A DNA stretch of 64,000 nt from NCBI GenBank assembly GCA_036320915.1, contig JAXBDG010000014.1:558001-622000 (forward strand), given 5' to 3'. The notes beneath the pieces are model-generated. The model saw nothing but the letters and a program-made list of their open reading frames with translations. It ran no database searches and was not told the DNA's origin. This document shows, one piece after another, positions 50,628-63,720 of the stretch. The DNA comes from Linnemannia elongata. Lineage: Eukaryota; Mortierellomycota; Mortierellomycetes; Mortierellales; Mortierellaceae. Both the position numbers and the translations under genes were made by a program. The first letter of the stretch is position 1, and each line of letters starts with the position of its first letter.

Positions 50628-52547
50628 CCTTTGCAAAAGATTTTCAATTTTAACCATGACAGAGAAATTGACGACTTGGTTGTATTTGTAGGCCACCCTG
50701 ATGATCCAGACCACACTCAATTCAGGTGCACAGAGCCCTGTACACGCCTACGATTAGAGTGTGACCATGCTTGTCAGAGGATGTGTGGCGAGGAGTGCGG
50801 AGAATGCGACGTGGTTGTTGCGCCGTTAGCTTTAGCTTGTGGTCACGTCCTTGAAATAACCAGATGCTGGCAGTTGTCCTATCCTGTCCCAATTACCTGC
50901 ACTGCTGAGGTCGTAAAGAAGATGAACTTGTGTGAGCACTACCGCACAATGAAGTGCCATCAAGACCCAATGAAAGTCCACTGCCTCGAGAAGTGTCCGT
51001 CGATTCTGGATTGTGGCCATCCCTGCGGCTCGACCTGTCACGATGTCAATCCCTGTGCCCCTTGCACGAAGAAATGTACAGTATTCTGTGCTCACACTAG
51101 TTGCAACCATGACTGCCAGGTCTTGTGCCAGCCCTGCCGCCTGGACTGTGTTTGGCATTGTGAGCATAGTGGCAGATGTACCCTGCCTTGTGCAGCTCCC
51201 TGTGATCGGCTGCCTTGTAACGAGCGATGTGACAAGAACCTATCCTGTGGTCACCAGTGCCCTTCTGTCTGTGGTGAGCCATGCCCGTCCGTCAAGTTTT
51301 GTCTCGAATGCTCTGAGATAGCCATTGAGACTCTGGTCTCTGACAGATGCGAGACCATTCGGCTCGATAAGGTAGACTTAGACAGAGATCCTCTCATGGT
51401 GCCGCCCTGTGGTCACGCTTTGACCTTGTCGACGTTGGATGACTTGATGGAGCTTGGCCGTTACTACCAGGGGCAGAAGGACGAGTCCTCTGGATCTGTG
51501 TATTATGTTGGTCTCAAGGAGTTACCCGATCGTCCTAGTGACGAGGTTGTTTGTTCAGAGTGCACCCAGCCCATTGGTGCATCGTTTTTCCGGTACAGCC
51601 GGTCCGTCAAGCACACCCAGCTTCTTCATCTGATGGAGAGGCTTCACAAGAAGCAAATGAACAACAACAACCAACGATGTTCGAAAGTGGCCGAGTCGTT
51701 TGCCAGAGCAAAGGACGCTTTGTTGCAGAGTCTGAGCAAGGCCTGGTTTTCTCCTTGCCCAGTTTCGACGCGATCGATTGACAAAAGAGTCACGATGCAG
51801 GATGGAGTTTTGATTGGTGATCTAGGCGAGATTGCGTCCTTGTACCACATTCCCTGGAGACATCAGTCAATTTGGAAGGAGGCCATCAAACCAGCTGAGG
51901 ATGCGTTGGCGTTCTTTGGACAGTCTCTGGTCGAGCGGTCGGTACGACAGTCGTCGCCTCTCAGCCAAAGTTCGCAGAGGTCGGAACGCAAGAATGCACC
52001 TGCTCTCTCTTACCAGAGCCCGCCCTTCTCTCCATCTGAAGAGGAACTGTCTCAGGCGATCCGAACACTGAGTGTCAAAGATTCCGTCAGAGCAGACGAA
52101 GCCATCATGCTTCATAACGCTGGGTGTTCCTCTTTGATCCTGTCAAGCGTCCTTCGTCTGGCTATGCAGGCGATGCATGCGGTAGGAGTCGAGTCGGGCT
52201 GGTATTGGTTTGTCGGGGATCTGATCGACTGCTGCCAACTCTATAACTTGCAGTACAACAAGATGGCGCTCGATCGTGGCGACACAAGCACAGCCTCGAT
52301 TGCCAGCAAGATGGTTTTGGAGGGGTTCTATCGAAAGGCAGATTGGATGACAGAGAGACCCCTTGGTGGTATGGGATCGACGAAGGATTACATGAAGGCT
52401 GTCCAGGAACTCGAGCAGGCGTTCCGCGCTGAATTGAGTGAACATCGTGGCGACGATCTTGGAGGAACACGTGAGTGGGCCTTGGTTGGACTGGAAGAGA
52501 AGCTGATGGCGTTGTTGCAAGGGGCGACATTGCAGCACGAGGAGTAA
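46215..52547 (+). CDS. ZNFX1-like NFX1-type zinc-finger SF1 helicase, 2013 aa
   Basis: Exons 46215-48382, 48462-50097, 50202-50583 and 50692-52547, in phase. An N-terminal RGG-type region (RRGGGQGSQG...GRGRGFGRG) is followed by an armadillo-like ZNFX1 region and the helicase core: Walker A GASGTGKT (723-730, across intron 1), VILCEEAGEV (1031-1040) as motif II, GDHLQLRP, and FNCQGEEAKVVLISLVRS with RANVLLSRAQHG (motifs V-VI). From about residue 1385, Cys/His-rich NFX1-type fingers of CGHPC spacing follow. ZNFX1/Hrr1 relatives act in small-RNA-directed silencing with RNA-dependent RNA polymerase and Argonaute in RNA granules. An alternative in-frame ATG is at 46185; 46215 was chosen for its context and because it precedes the RGG region. 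Confidence 0.9.
50598..50627 (+). repeat. T30 run inside the third helicase intron
   Basis: About 30 consecutive T near the 5' end of the intron 50584-50691, followed by CC. It can be read through in frame as a run of Phe, so careless gene models would miss the splice. The spliced reading restores a Cys needed in the zinc-finger region. Confidence 0.85.
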
Positions 52548-52825
52548 CAGCCCCAATGATGCCCCTTGAACCAAAACTTTAACAAAAAAAATATATCGCT
52601 CGTCGGCCAAGAACAACAGTAGTTCTTAGAAAGAGTGGTTCGAGAGAGAAGGTCTTTTTTTTTATTACAGACAGAAGCATTATTACACAAGTGAAAACAG
52701 TTTACAAAGGAAAATGAATATGAAATGGTGGGATGCAGGTCATAACCAAAAAGAGAAGAAAAAGGATGCGTAAAGAGTGGACAAGCTCCAGAGTAAAGTT
52801 TTTTTTTTTAAAAAAAACAACAACC

Positions 52826-53560
52826 TCACTTGCCATTGAACTTGAGCCTGAACAAACTCTCGATCTTTTCCTCATACTCCCGGACTTTAATTTCCAAACT
52901 ACTCAATCCCACATAGAGTTCACGATACTTTTGCTCTTGTGTGGGATCATGTTTGACGGTTTCAATCTTTTGCATCTGTCCCTTGATCAATTGGTCTCCG
53001 TAGTGCATCTTGCAGGCGTACCGGGTGATGAAGTCGTCGATGGTGTAGATGGAAGTTGGTGGGTGAGGGGATGGCTGCTTTTGTTGTTTTTGTTGTTGTT
53101 GTGCCTGAATGTGTTGTTGTATCAGTGGTTGTGTTTGGGTTTGGGCGAGGGGTTGTTGTGGATGTGATAGTGTCTGCTTGGAGCCAGTTGTGGTAAGAAT
53201 TGGAGAACCAGGACTGGATGTTGTGGTAGCGGTGACGGCAGAGATATTGTGAGCCATGAGCTCAGGCATCGAAACTGAGGCGGATGAAGACGACGTAGGT
53301 ATAGTTCCAGTAATAGCGGACGCGGCGATATGGGGTACTTGGTTTGTGCTGTTAAATTGGTCATCGACGGTGTATGTTGCTGTTGGTAGAGGTGGGGAAG
53401 GGAGGTGGGCGCTAGATCTGGTTTTCTTTCTGGTGTGCGTATTGTCGGATCCGTCTTCTTGGTCTTGGTCTCGTTCACGCTCTCGCTCGCGCTGTCGGTT
53501 TCTGTATTCCTGGGTGTTGATGATCGACATGTTAGTTGAGGTCATGATACTGGTAGACAT
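52826..53560 (-). CDS. Unrecognised protein with Gln/Ser-rich middle and C-terminal helix, 244 aa
   Basis: Single exon, convergent with the helicase gene (278 bases between stops). The N-terminal third is charged (RNRQRERERERDQDQ), with a possible nuclear signal (TRKKTR). The middle is Ser/Thr/Pro/Gln low-complexity sequence. From about residue 170 the sequence is well ordered: YTIDDFITRYACKMHYGDQL, then a probable coiled coil (GLSSLEIKVREYEEKIESL). The ordered C terminus and strong start context favour a real gene, perhaps a nuclear regulator, but no family was recognised. Confidence 0.6.
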   Translation of the reverse strand: MSTSIMTSTNMSIINTQEYRNRQRERERERDQDQEDGSDNTHTRKKTRSSAHLPSPPLPTATYTVDDQFNSTNQVPHIAASAITGTIPTSSSSASVSMPELMAHNISAVTATTTSSPGSPILTTTGSKQTLSHPQQPLAQTQTQPLIQQHIQAQQQQKQQKQPSPHPPTSIYTIDDFITRYACKMHYGDQLIKGQMQKIETVKHDPTQEQKYRELYVGLSSLEIKVREYEEKIESLFRLKFNGK

Positions 53561-54698
53561 GGATGGTGATCAATGCGGTGGTAAAATTATTTTGAGTGGT
53601 CGAGGAGCGAAAGTAAAGGGGGAGAAGGTAGGATGATGGGTATTTATGAATACGCTAAGGAGTGAAAGCGAGTAAGATTTGAGACTGAAAAGAAAGAAAA
53701 AAGACAACGAACGATGGCAAGTTTAAAGAGAGAGAAAAGCATGTACAGATGGGAACAGAAGATATAAGAAAAGAATGTTGAAGTAAATGGTTAGAACGGG
53801 ACGGGAGAGTACAAAGCCCTTCCTTATTTGGATGTACTCGAAAAAGAAGGAGGTTAGCTTGGCAATGAACAATAAACGAAGCTGATACGAGATCGTGAGT
53901 GGTGAAGGTGGCGGAACAATAAGATGACAATGAGCCTTTAGTTCTCTTTTCTTTGTTGCATATAAGGCTTTGAACCATCTTTTCCTTTACTTTCACTCGA
54001 ACGATTGGCCTCATTGTGTATCAATCATGCAATGCAATGCCTCTGTCCATTGAACGAGCGATCGGGGCACATTTACCACCATGCGCGAAGGTTAATTAGG
54101 GTGCACAATGATCGTCCCTTTTAGGAAATCACCTTCTCTGCTCATTTTTTTTTTTTTTTTTTTCTTTTCTTTTGTAGTCCTTTTGTGATATGAAAGGTGG
54201 TGAGGGCATAAAAGGGAGGTGTGTATAACTTGAAAGACAGGATCCCTGTTCTGAAAACATTTACCATCTTGCCACCTCTCTCCACTGGACAGGTGAATTG
54301 TGATAGCGAGGTTCCTTATCCATTTTGCGAGGCTTTTCAATAATAATCCTTAGTGATACGTATGGCTGGGGGTTGGCGTTATATGGGTGGAATTCATCGC
54401 TGAGATGGTGGCGGGACGTCCTCGACAGCGTTGCATTGTGCATCACCTTTGAGTTTGGAATAGTTAAGTATCGCAGAGGAGATAGGAGAGAGACCAGAGT
54501 TCACAAGCGATAGGAACGAGCCAGTGGCAAAATCAAAAACGCGATCCTGGTACTTAAGCTTATCATCGACATCATCAACCAGGCACTACTGTCGTCTGTG
54601 TTGATTTATCCTGCAGCCTACTTGTAAAGTCTTTGTCATGAATACAAACAGTAACACACACACAAAAAATAATATGAAAACAAGTGTGATATTAATTA
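53561..54698. other. Intergenic region
   Basis: 5' flank of the 244-residue gene and 3' flank of the F-box gene. A T-run lies at 54,147-54,163. No gene was recognised. Confidence 0.55.
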
Positions 54699-56195
54699 TC
54701 AATGGGAAGGAGGAAGAGGAACGTGTCCACTAAAAGTGTCCTTGAAAAAGCTCTTGATCTCCCTGTTAAGGACAACATTTTTAGCATTAAAATTACCCCG
54801 GACAACACGGAGCGCCTTCCAATGTTCCTCCATCCAATGTGCGTCCGCCAAGGTCATGTTCTGAGGGGGTCCATCAAAGTACAATTCCGTGAGGTTTCGT
54901 AGTGTCTCCAATTGTCCAAGTCCATGGTCCAGTCGGAATTGGAGACCTTTTTGGGAATCTCCAACGATAGGTCGGCCGTGCGGGGTTATGTAGCGAGAGA
55001 TGTTGAGTCGTCGGAGGGCTTTCAGCTTCGAGAGGAGGGAAAAGGTTCGTTGGCAGTCGGCGAGATGGTCGGAGAGTGTCAAATCGAAGTAGAGTACGAG
55101 CGTGTCGAGGTGTTCATGACAGGGCCAGACTTCTCCGTCCTTGATATCGTCCGAAACAATGGCTTCAGCTTTGAAGACTCGCAAGAGAGAGCAAGACCGG
55201 AGCAGCAAGGCGATGTTGGCGCTTGTGACGAGAGGGCACTGCAAAAGGTTGATTTCTTCGATCGACTTGAAGTGTGGTTCAAGGGATCGAAGACTGGAGG
55301 GCCCAAAGTTGGTCTGGTAGACGGCCAGTTTCCTGATGCGCGACATGCACTGGATAATGTGTTCCGTGTCCAGATCTGCCAAGTTCATGCCCATAATATC
55401 CATCGAGTCCAGGTTAGGTAGGCGTCCAGATCCTAAGATGCTGAGTAGAGTATCCCTTGCGAGTCCGTGAATAAGCCCACCTCGCCAATAGAATGACGTC
55501 AACTGCGGACAGTATCGAAGGAGCTCGACCTGAGTATGCGGCAAGGGCTGCATAAGGTTCTCAATATTCAACTCCTGCAACTGCCGGAAGTTCGTTGGCA
55601 AGGCATCCGCTGAGTCATTGCTATTCGCGATCCTGCACCGCTGAAGCGTCAGCACATTGACGCCACTGCATGCCTTCCAAAAGTCATTCAAGTGCTCATA
55701 ATCCACCCGGACCTGATCAAACCGCAACTTCCTAATCCCCGGGTGATCTGCCACCGCCTTCCAGAACACTTCCGTCGGCGTCCGATCAATCTCTGCAATC
55801 TCCACCGTTGTCAACGCCGGATTCGTTTCCACAATCCTCGCTAAACTCGCCCAGACCTCATCCGCAATATCCGCTCCAAACCCTCTAAAATCCATATTGG
55901 ACCCATCCACAACCTTCAATGTTTCCAGCCGAGTACAGGGGATCGCGAAATGGTCGGCAGAGACAAAGCCCTGGAAGGCAAGGGTCCGTATATGTTGAGC
56001 ATAAGTATGGAGGGCGCTGGTGGGGATCGGGGATTGCTTGGTATGGTGCTCATAATCGATGGTGCAGGATTTCCAGACGAGTGGAGAGAAGTGGCTATTC
56101 CAGGTCCAGCAGACTTGGATGCAGCGTTGTTGTTCTTTGAGAGGCAGATAGCCGGAGATGAGACCGAGGAGTTCTGGGAGGAGGAGCGGATGCAT
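54699..56195 (-). CDS. F-box/LRR (RNI-like) protein, 498 aa
   Basis: Single exon. The F-box is at about residues 3-45 (LLLPELLGLISGYLPLKEQQ, then CWTWNSHFSPLVWKSCTI). Irregular RNI-type leucine-rich repeats follow over about 70-480 (for example LETLKVVDGSN, LQELNIENL, LDSMDIMGMNL). This layout is typical of the large F-box families of Mortierella-type fungi. Such proteins usually join an SCF ubiquitin ligase through Skp1 and bind a substrate by the repeats. It is of a different subfamily from the island LRR genes, lacking the 28-residue NLRC3-type repeats. No introns; the substrate is unknown. Confidence 0.8.
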   Translation of the reverse strand: MHPLLLPELLGLISGYLPLKEQQRCIQVCWTWNSHFSPLVWKSCTIDYEHHTKQSPIPTSALHTYAQHIRTLAFQGFVSADHFAIPCTRLETLKVVDGSNMDFRGFGADIADEVWASLARIVETNPALTTVEIAEIDRTPTEVFWKAVADHPGIRKLRFDQVRVDYEHLNDFWKACSGVNVLTLQRCRIANSNDSADALPTNFRQLQELNIENLMQPLPHTQVELLRYCPQLTSFYWRGGLIHGLARDTLLSILGSGRLPNLDSMDIMGMNLADLDTEHIIQCMSRIRKLAVYQTNFGPSSLRSLEPHFKSIEEINLLQCPLVTSANIALLLRSCSLLRVFKAEAIVSDDIKDGEVWPCHEHLDTLVLYFDLTLSDHLADCQRTFSLLSKLKALRRLNISRYITPHGRPIVGDSQKGLQFRLDHGLGQLETLRNLTELYFDGPPQNMTLADAHWMEEHWKALRVVRGNFNAKNVVLNREIKSFFKDTFSGHVPLPPSH

Positions 56196-57286
56196 CCTGA
56201 CTTGTCGTTGTTGTTGAAAGTTGTTATGAATGGGAGAGAGAGAGACAGAGGAATGAATGTCGAGATTGCTTTTTGGAAAAAAAAGAAGAGGGAAGGAAAG
56301 GAAAGAAAAGAGAACGAGGACTAGAAATAGGAAATGAGAGGTAGGCTGAGGGGGAATAAGTGGGACACGAGAAAAGTTAAAAAGTTAAAAAGGTAAAAAG
56401 TGGAAAAGGAAAAAATGAAAAGAAAAGTATCCTGCCGCATGCTTGCTTTGCCACTAACAAGCCGTCAAGAAGGAGGTGGTGTCGCTTTTTAGTCCAAACG
56501 TACACTTCCACACTCCCCTGAAAGTCGATGGTGGACGTATGACTGCGGAGAAAAAGGAGAATGCTTTTAAACAAAATTATGGGAACGAGACAACACAATG
56601 GAGAAAGGATTGCTGTTGTTGCCAAATAAGCGGCGGTGATAGGCGTGAACTTCTTGAAAGCGTGCAATAGCATTCACTTGAAGAATGGTTACGGTCGTGT
56701 TACAAGTTGATGAGGATATGCTTATGTTCTGTTGACTTGATCTGAATCGATGGTTCATCAATTGCCCTGGTTTCCAAAGCGACGTGAGCCAGTAGCGAAG
56801 CAGAGTAGTTCCAGGCCGCTAATTCGTGATCCTGTATCAATCGATGTTTGTCCCTGAGGTTTTTGTCTCGGTATCTAATCTCGTTTTGCTGAGGGTGCTT
56901 TAAAACAGCTCACTCGCCGACCCTTCACAGTCCGCGAGGGTTCTGCGACACTCCTGCCATCCTGCCCTTGAAGAGCAATGAAAGAGGGGTCTTGATCTTG
57001 GGAAAGCACAAAGAAGTAAGTCTATTTCCATAGTCCAGTAATCGTTTCAAGGAAGGGAAGGGTGGAAGAAAAGGGGTAGGTGAGCATGGGGTGTGTGCAA
57101 AATGAAAATGAAGTCATTTGAACCCTTAAGATCATTCATCGTGAACTCTGAAGAAGTGGCGACCTGATTTTTGGTTGTTGCACACTTACTATTCCCTATC
57201 CTCCTCTTCCTGTTCCTCCTTCTCCTCCTCCTCTTCCTTCTACTTTCCCCTGTCTCACCTTCAACGCATTCTCAAATTTAGTTGGC
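56196..57286. other. Divergent promoter region between two F-box genes
   Basis: About 1.1 kb between start codons on opposite strands. It has GA-rich stretches (56,270-56,420) and a CT-rich leader before 57,287. No gene was recognised. Confidence 0.55.
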
Positions 57287-59035
57287 ATGCCCGAATTGCC
57301 CTGGGAGATCATTAGCTACATCGTTGCATTACTCGACAGGCACACGCTTACACAAGCAGCACTCATCAACAAGGACTGGAACGCAGCATGCAACCGTTGT
57401 CTCTGGAGTGACCTGAGGTCATCCGCCCTCAAGGACAACCTCCTCTTCCAAGGACAGCCCTTTCAGCAGGGCCTGGACCGCAATAAGCGTCATATCCGAA
57501 ATGTTCGTTACGTCTGGGACGCCTCTCTGTTTCTCTCCTTGCTCTTGGGCGTCCTTCCCGACCTCGATCTTGCCATTTTATCCTGCAAGCTAGGGTCGCA
57601 CAAACCCCTTGACGACGTGACTCCGCTTTTCTTGATCTTAGAGGCGAGTTCTCGCCTACGAACATTACGCCTGGGCACCTTGCCTTTACCAATTGAGAAT
57701 GCAGAGAGGCTTTTGCTGACGATCGCCCGGTGTCTGCCACTGCTATCGACGCTGGACTTGTTTGCTGACGTCCTCGTGTCGGTGCGACCACTTGTTGTGC
57801 GCGAGTTCCTGGAAACTTGTCCACAGGATTTGGAGATTCTGTCGCTCAACATTAATTTTTGCCAACATAATTTCGACAGCGAGGAGGCAAAAATGTTGAA
57901 GGAGCCTGTTCCTGGAAGCAAAGCCCATCCCAACCTCAAGTCATTTATCCTTCCACTTCAGCACAACACTGACCACACTGAAATGGTGGAGGCGCTCGTT
58001 CTGGAAGGCTTTTTGCGTTCTTGCCCGGCGTTAGAGGCAGTTTTCGATTGCGCATCGGTCAGTCTGCCTCGGTGGTCATGGATGGTCGACAACCTTGTCA
58101 TTTTCAACAGTATCCGAGGGGTTGTGGGCGACTATCGATTTGCTCGACTTGTCGTTAACTCCTCATCGCCGCATCTGCATGTCGACTCAGCGCTGGCGGC
58201 GGAAGTGTCGCGCTACAGTTTACCCCAAGACGGGAGTCAGGCTTACAGGAATATTTACCTCGACGTCAGTCTTCATCCATCGATGGAACTAACCGGTCAA
58301 GCACTTGTGGTCGCCAGCAAGCGAGGGCTACAGGGGTTATACATCGTCGACGGCAAGAAGTTTGCAAGCAATAACATCCAATCGATCCTTCATCACGGCC
58401 AGAGCTTGCGATCTTTCACATCATTCCACCCTCCAATAGTCATGGCAGCGGATGTAATTCAGTCGCGGTGGGCTTGCACCTGGATCACGATCCTCAGCAT
58501 ACAGATCGGCGGGATTCCAAGACCGGATATCGAGTTTGACGCTCTGGGCAAAAAGATCGACGCAGGAACGCCTCTAAACAGCGGGACATTGGAAGAGAGT
58601 CGGATCATCCAGAGGAAGGTCTATTCTCAGCTTGGAGCCTTGGTATCGCTGCAGCAACTGTCACTTGGCAACAGCCCCAGTACACGTAGTTATATTGTTG
58701 ACAATACAGGAGTGCAAGGTCCAGTTTACTACAATCCTCTTTTCCAGACGAATTGCCTCGAAATGAGTCTGGCGAGTGGTCTTGGGTTGCTCGGGGGTGT
58801 GACCGCGCTGCAATCGCTGGATGTTTCTAATATGGCGCACAGGATAGGTGAGGATGAACTGCGGTGGATGGAGAGTCGATGGCACAGCATGAGAGAGTTG
58901 GTTGGGTTGAATAGGGAGGAGGTCGATGCAATGTGGCTGGGCTTGTATGATCCTGCTATTGAAACTGTTCCTTGCGGGCACCAGTTCGCCATCGATCCAT
59001 CGCTCTTCTCGTGTAATGTTGACTTTACCTTTTAG
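57287..59035 (+). CDS. F-box protein, 582 aa (tandem pair, first member)
   Basis: Single exon. F-box at residues about 1-42 (MPELPWEIISYIVALLDRHT, then NKDWNAACNRCLWSDL). The remainder is a diverged RNI-like repeat region. Near the C terminus is the block GGIPRPDIEFDALGKKI, GTLEESRIIQRKVYSQLGAL and LDVSNMAHRIGEDELRWM, shared with the next gene. The two genes have the same length and domain order and lie 206 bases apart, so they are a tandem duplication that has since diverged strongly. Probable SCF substrate receptor; target unknown. Confidence 0.8.
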   Translation: MPELPWEIISYIVALLDRHTLTQAALINKDWNAACNRCLWSDLRSSALKDNLLFQGQPFQQGLDRNKRHIRNVRYVWDASLFLSLLLGVLPDLDLAILSCKLGSHKPLDDVTPLFLILEASSRLRTLRLGTLPLPIENAERLLLTIARCLPLLSTLDLFADVLVSVRPLVVREFLETCPQDLEILSLNINFCQHNFDSEEAKMLKEPVPGSKAHPNLKSFILPLQHNTDHTEMVEALVLEGFLRSCPALEAVFDCASVSLPRWSWMVDNLVIFNSIRGVVGDYRFARLVVNSSSPHLHVDSALAAEVSRYSLPQDGSQAYRNIYLDVSLHPSMELTGQALVVASKRGLQGLYIVDGKKFASNNIQSILHHGQSLRSFTSFHPPIVMAADVIQSRWACTWITILSIQIGGIPRPDIEFDALGKKIDAGTPLNSGTLEESRIIQRKVYSQLGALVSLQQLSLGNSPSTRSYIVDNTGVQGPVYYNPLFQTNCLEMSLASGLGLLGGVTALQSLDVSNMAHRIGEDELRWMESRWHSMRELVGLNREEVDAMWLGLYDPAIETVPCGHQFAIDPSLFSCNVDFTF

Positions 59036-59241
59036 TGAACTTTCGAATAGCAGTTATACTTGAGACAACGGATATCGTGGCCGAAAGACAGTTGATGGCG
59101 AATAAGATTTGAAGGTTCAAAAATTGGATTTATCAGTTGATTAGCCACACTAAGCCAATTGATCTGTGTCTTTTCCTTGTGTCGCCCTTTCTTCCTTTTT
59201 CTATACTCATTAACGCATCCTCTTTATTGCCACCGTTCATC

Positions 59242-60990
59242 ATGCCGCTGTACCTACCACCGGAGGTAATTAATAACATCGCGGCCCACCTCACCCACAA
59301 GGATTTCACCAGTTCAGTCGTCGTCAACAAGGACTGGTTCGCACTCTACACTCCTCACCTTTGGACCACCTTCAGGATCACTAAACATGACATGCCATTC
59401 ATGTCATTGCAATTTCGACAAGCCTTCTCGAGGAACCACCGCTACATCCGCCATCTCCAGTGCAAAGACTCCACCCCTCCCATCATACAAATGTTCGTCA
59501 TCAACGACCTTCACCTGGAAACCATCTCCTTTCGCACCACCTCTGACCCTCTCTCCCCATGCGCAATCGAGGCTCTTATCTCTGTTCTCAAAAAAAGTGC
59601 TGCCCTTCAGGTCTTGCATATCAACCGCGGATCCCGCCAACTCTTTCGAAATAAACGCCTCTTGGAGACCATTTCCAACTCGCTGCAGGAATTGAGGGTT
59701 CTGGACCTATTTGCGGACAGCGAGCAGAGAATCCCACCCGGCAACATCAAGGGCTTTCTTAAGACTTGTTCAGCCAAGCTCGAGAGACTACACATCAAAG
59801 TCGTTGTCGGCGTCACGGGAGTGAGGGACATGGAGGGAGAAGGGACGAAGGACTACAAATCTCATCCGAGATTGAGGACGTTCAGTTTTATTCACGTCAA
59901 GGATTTGGTGTCGAATTTTGACCTCGCATCCCTCGCGACGATTCTGCTGGACTTTTTGAAAGGATGCGACAGCCTCGAGATGGTGGATGACGGTTTGCCT
60001 GCTGGTGACAGTCGGTTATCATGGATATATCATTGTCACCAACTCGACGGTGCCTTGCTGCCTGTGCTGAAAACGCGACACTTTAGGGGTCTCCCTGCCG
60101 GCCATGTTCCGGATTACGCGATGCAGGATTCTACGCTGGCGCAGGAGATTTTGAGGGTTGTTGAGCACAAGGACGAACTAAAAGATAATTGGCGCGTAAT
60201 TCACCTACGAGAAGAACTGCACCCTATTCCAGAAACCTCGCAGGCGCTTGTCGAGGCATCTGGACAAGGATTACGATCACTTTACACGACCGTCAGGAAT
60301 CAGTTGTCGAGTACGGTTGTACAGCTGATTCTCGTTAAAGGCCGCGACCTGAGAATGATTGGGGGCTCTGTTCTTCCGGAGCTTTTGGTCTCCGACTTGC
60401 TTCAGTCGCCGATGTGGTCCTGCAAGTTCCTTACGGTCCTTATGGTTGCGATTACAGGGATCCCAAGACCAGATGTCCAGGTTGATTATCGAGACACTCC
60501 CATTGCTCCTGGAACGCCTCTTCACATTGGGACCATGGAAGAGAGTCGCAGGATTCAGAGGGCAGTGTTTCATCGGCTCGGGAGTCTTGTCTGCTTGAGA
60601 GAATTGGTTGTGGGAGCCGAAGGAAAGAACGAGCATCTGGTTCTGGACTGCACGGGATTGACTCCTGTGTTTTATGATACGATTTTTCAATCGACATGTT
60701 TGGAGATGACGCTGGAGAGTGGGTTAGATTTACTTTCAGGGCTTACGTTCCTTCGACGGCTGGATGTTTCAAACATGGAACATAGGATCGGAGTGAAGGA
60801 ACTGGAGTGGCTGGACTGGACTTTACCGGGACTCACCTATTTGCAGGGGATGAGACCACGGTTGCCGGCGGTGTTTTGTCGTCAGTCAAGTGAAACGGGT
60901 ACTGTGCATGACATCCGCGCCACCCCAGGAATGAAGACGCGAGTCAATCTCGATAATCTGTTGTTTTATGAAGCGGGATTTATGTACTGA
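59242..60990 (+). CDS. F-box protein, 582 aa (tandem pair, second member)
   Basis: The start is taken at 59242 (MPLYLPPEVINNIAAHLTHK), which aligns with the start of the upstream paralogue. The frame extends to 59137, but the extra residues are hydrophobic leader sequence. F-box about 1-42 with NKDWFALYTPHLWTTF. The C-terminal block TGIPRPDVQVDYRDTPI, GTMEESRRIQRAVFHRLGSL and LDVSNMEHRIGVKELEWL matches the first member. The body between is poorly conserved, as expected if the substrate-binding part evolves fast. Confidence 0.8.
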   Translation: MPLYLPPEVINNIAAHLTHKDFTSSVVVNKDWFALYTPHLWTTFRITKHDMPFMSLQFRQAFSRNHRYIRHLQCKDSTPPIIQMFVINDLHLETISFRTTSDPLSPCAIEALISVLKKSAALQVLHINRGSRQLFRNKRLLETISNSLQELRVLDLFADSEQRIPPGNIKGFLKTCSAKLERLHIKVVVGVTGVRDMEGEGTKDYKSHPRLRTFSFIHVKDLVSNFDLASLATILLDFLKGCDSLEMVDDGLPAGDSRLSWIYHCHQLDGALLPVLKTRHFRGLPAGHVPDYAMQDSTLAQEILRVVEHKDELKDNWRVIHLREELHPIPETSQALVEASGQGLRSLYTTVRNQLSSTVVQLILVKGRDLRMIGGSVLPELLVSDLLQSPMWSCKFLTVLMVAITGIPRPDVQVDYRDTPIAPGTPLHIGTMEESRRIQRAVFHRLGSLVCLRELVVGAEGKNEHLVLDCTGLTPVFYDTIFQSTCLEMTLESGLDLLSGLTFLRRLDVSNMEHRIGVKELEWLDWTLPGLTYLQGMRPRLPAVFCRQSSETGTVHDIRATPGMKTRVNLDNLLFYEAGFMY

Positions 60991-61532
60991 GAAATAAGCA
61001 GGTCGTATGTCTATTTGTTTTTCGAATGTAGTTGTGTGTTTGTGTTTGTACTCTTGCTGTATACACCACGAGTGTATTGCATTTTTCTAGCACAGGCATC
61101 GACAGTTCGCGTTTGTCCATGACCCTCACCAATAGCGCGATTTTATCGGCGGTAACAGCTCAGCCGCCTGCCATGTCGGTTTTCGTACTGCGTGTCCTTG
61201 ACAGAGTATTTCTAGTTCAGGAGCAAAAAAAAAACCATGAAGGCTTTCTAATCGCTTGTAGCAAATAAAAGGATGAGTGCGATATCAACATGAACTATAG
61301 TTTTGCTGATCAACATCACGCAATTATTACCCTTTTCTTCCTCCGCATACGGTTCACAACATGGATCAAAGTTGTTCTTTCGCGCGAGCATCAAAATATT
61401 TATTTGTTCTTATTCACAGGGGAGGGGAATGATGGCCAAATGCGAAGATCTATGAGAATGAAAGGGTTATCTGGATATTTTTGTGATCTTTTTATCTTTT
61501 ACAATGGGAGTTACGATACTTCGTTGCGTTAT
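60991..61532. other. Intergenic, convergent gene ends
   Basis: 3' flanks of the F-box gene (plus) and the thiolase gene (minus). AT-rich; AATAAA-like signals occur at 61,263-61,270. Nothing else was recognised. Confidence 0.55.

Positions 61533-63720
<2,188 letters not shown>

Noticed and set aside
52600..52830. T/A run near 52,800-52,818 resembling the island TTTTTAAAAAC motif
   Set aside because: It is a simple homopolymer transition without the following C(Y)TGG and lies between host genes.
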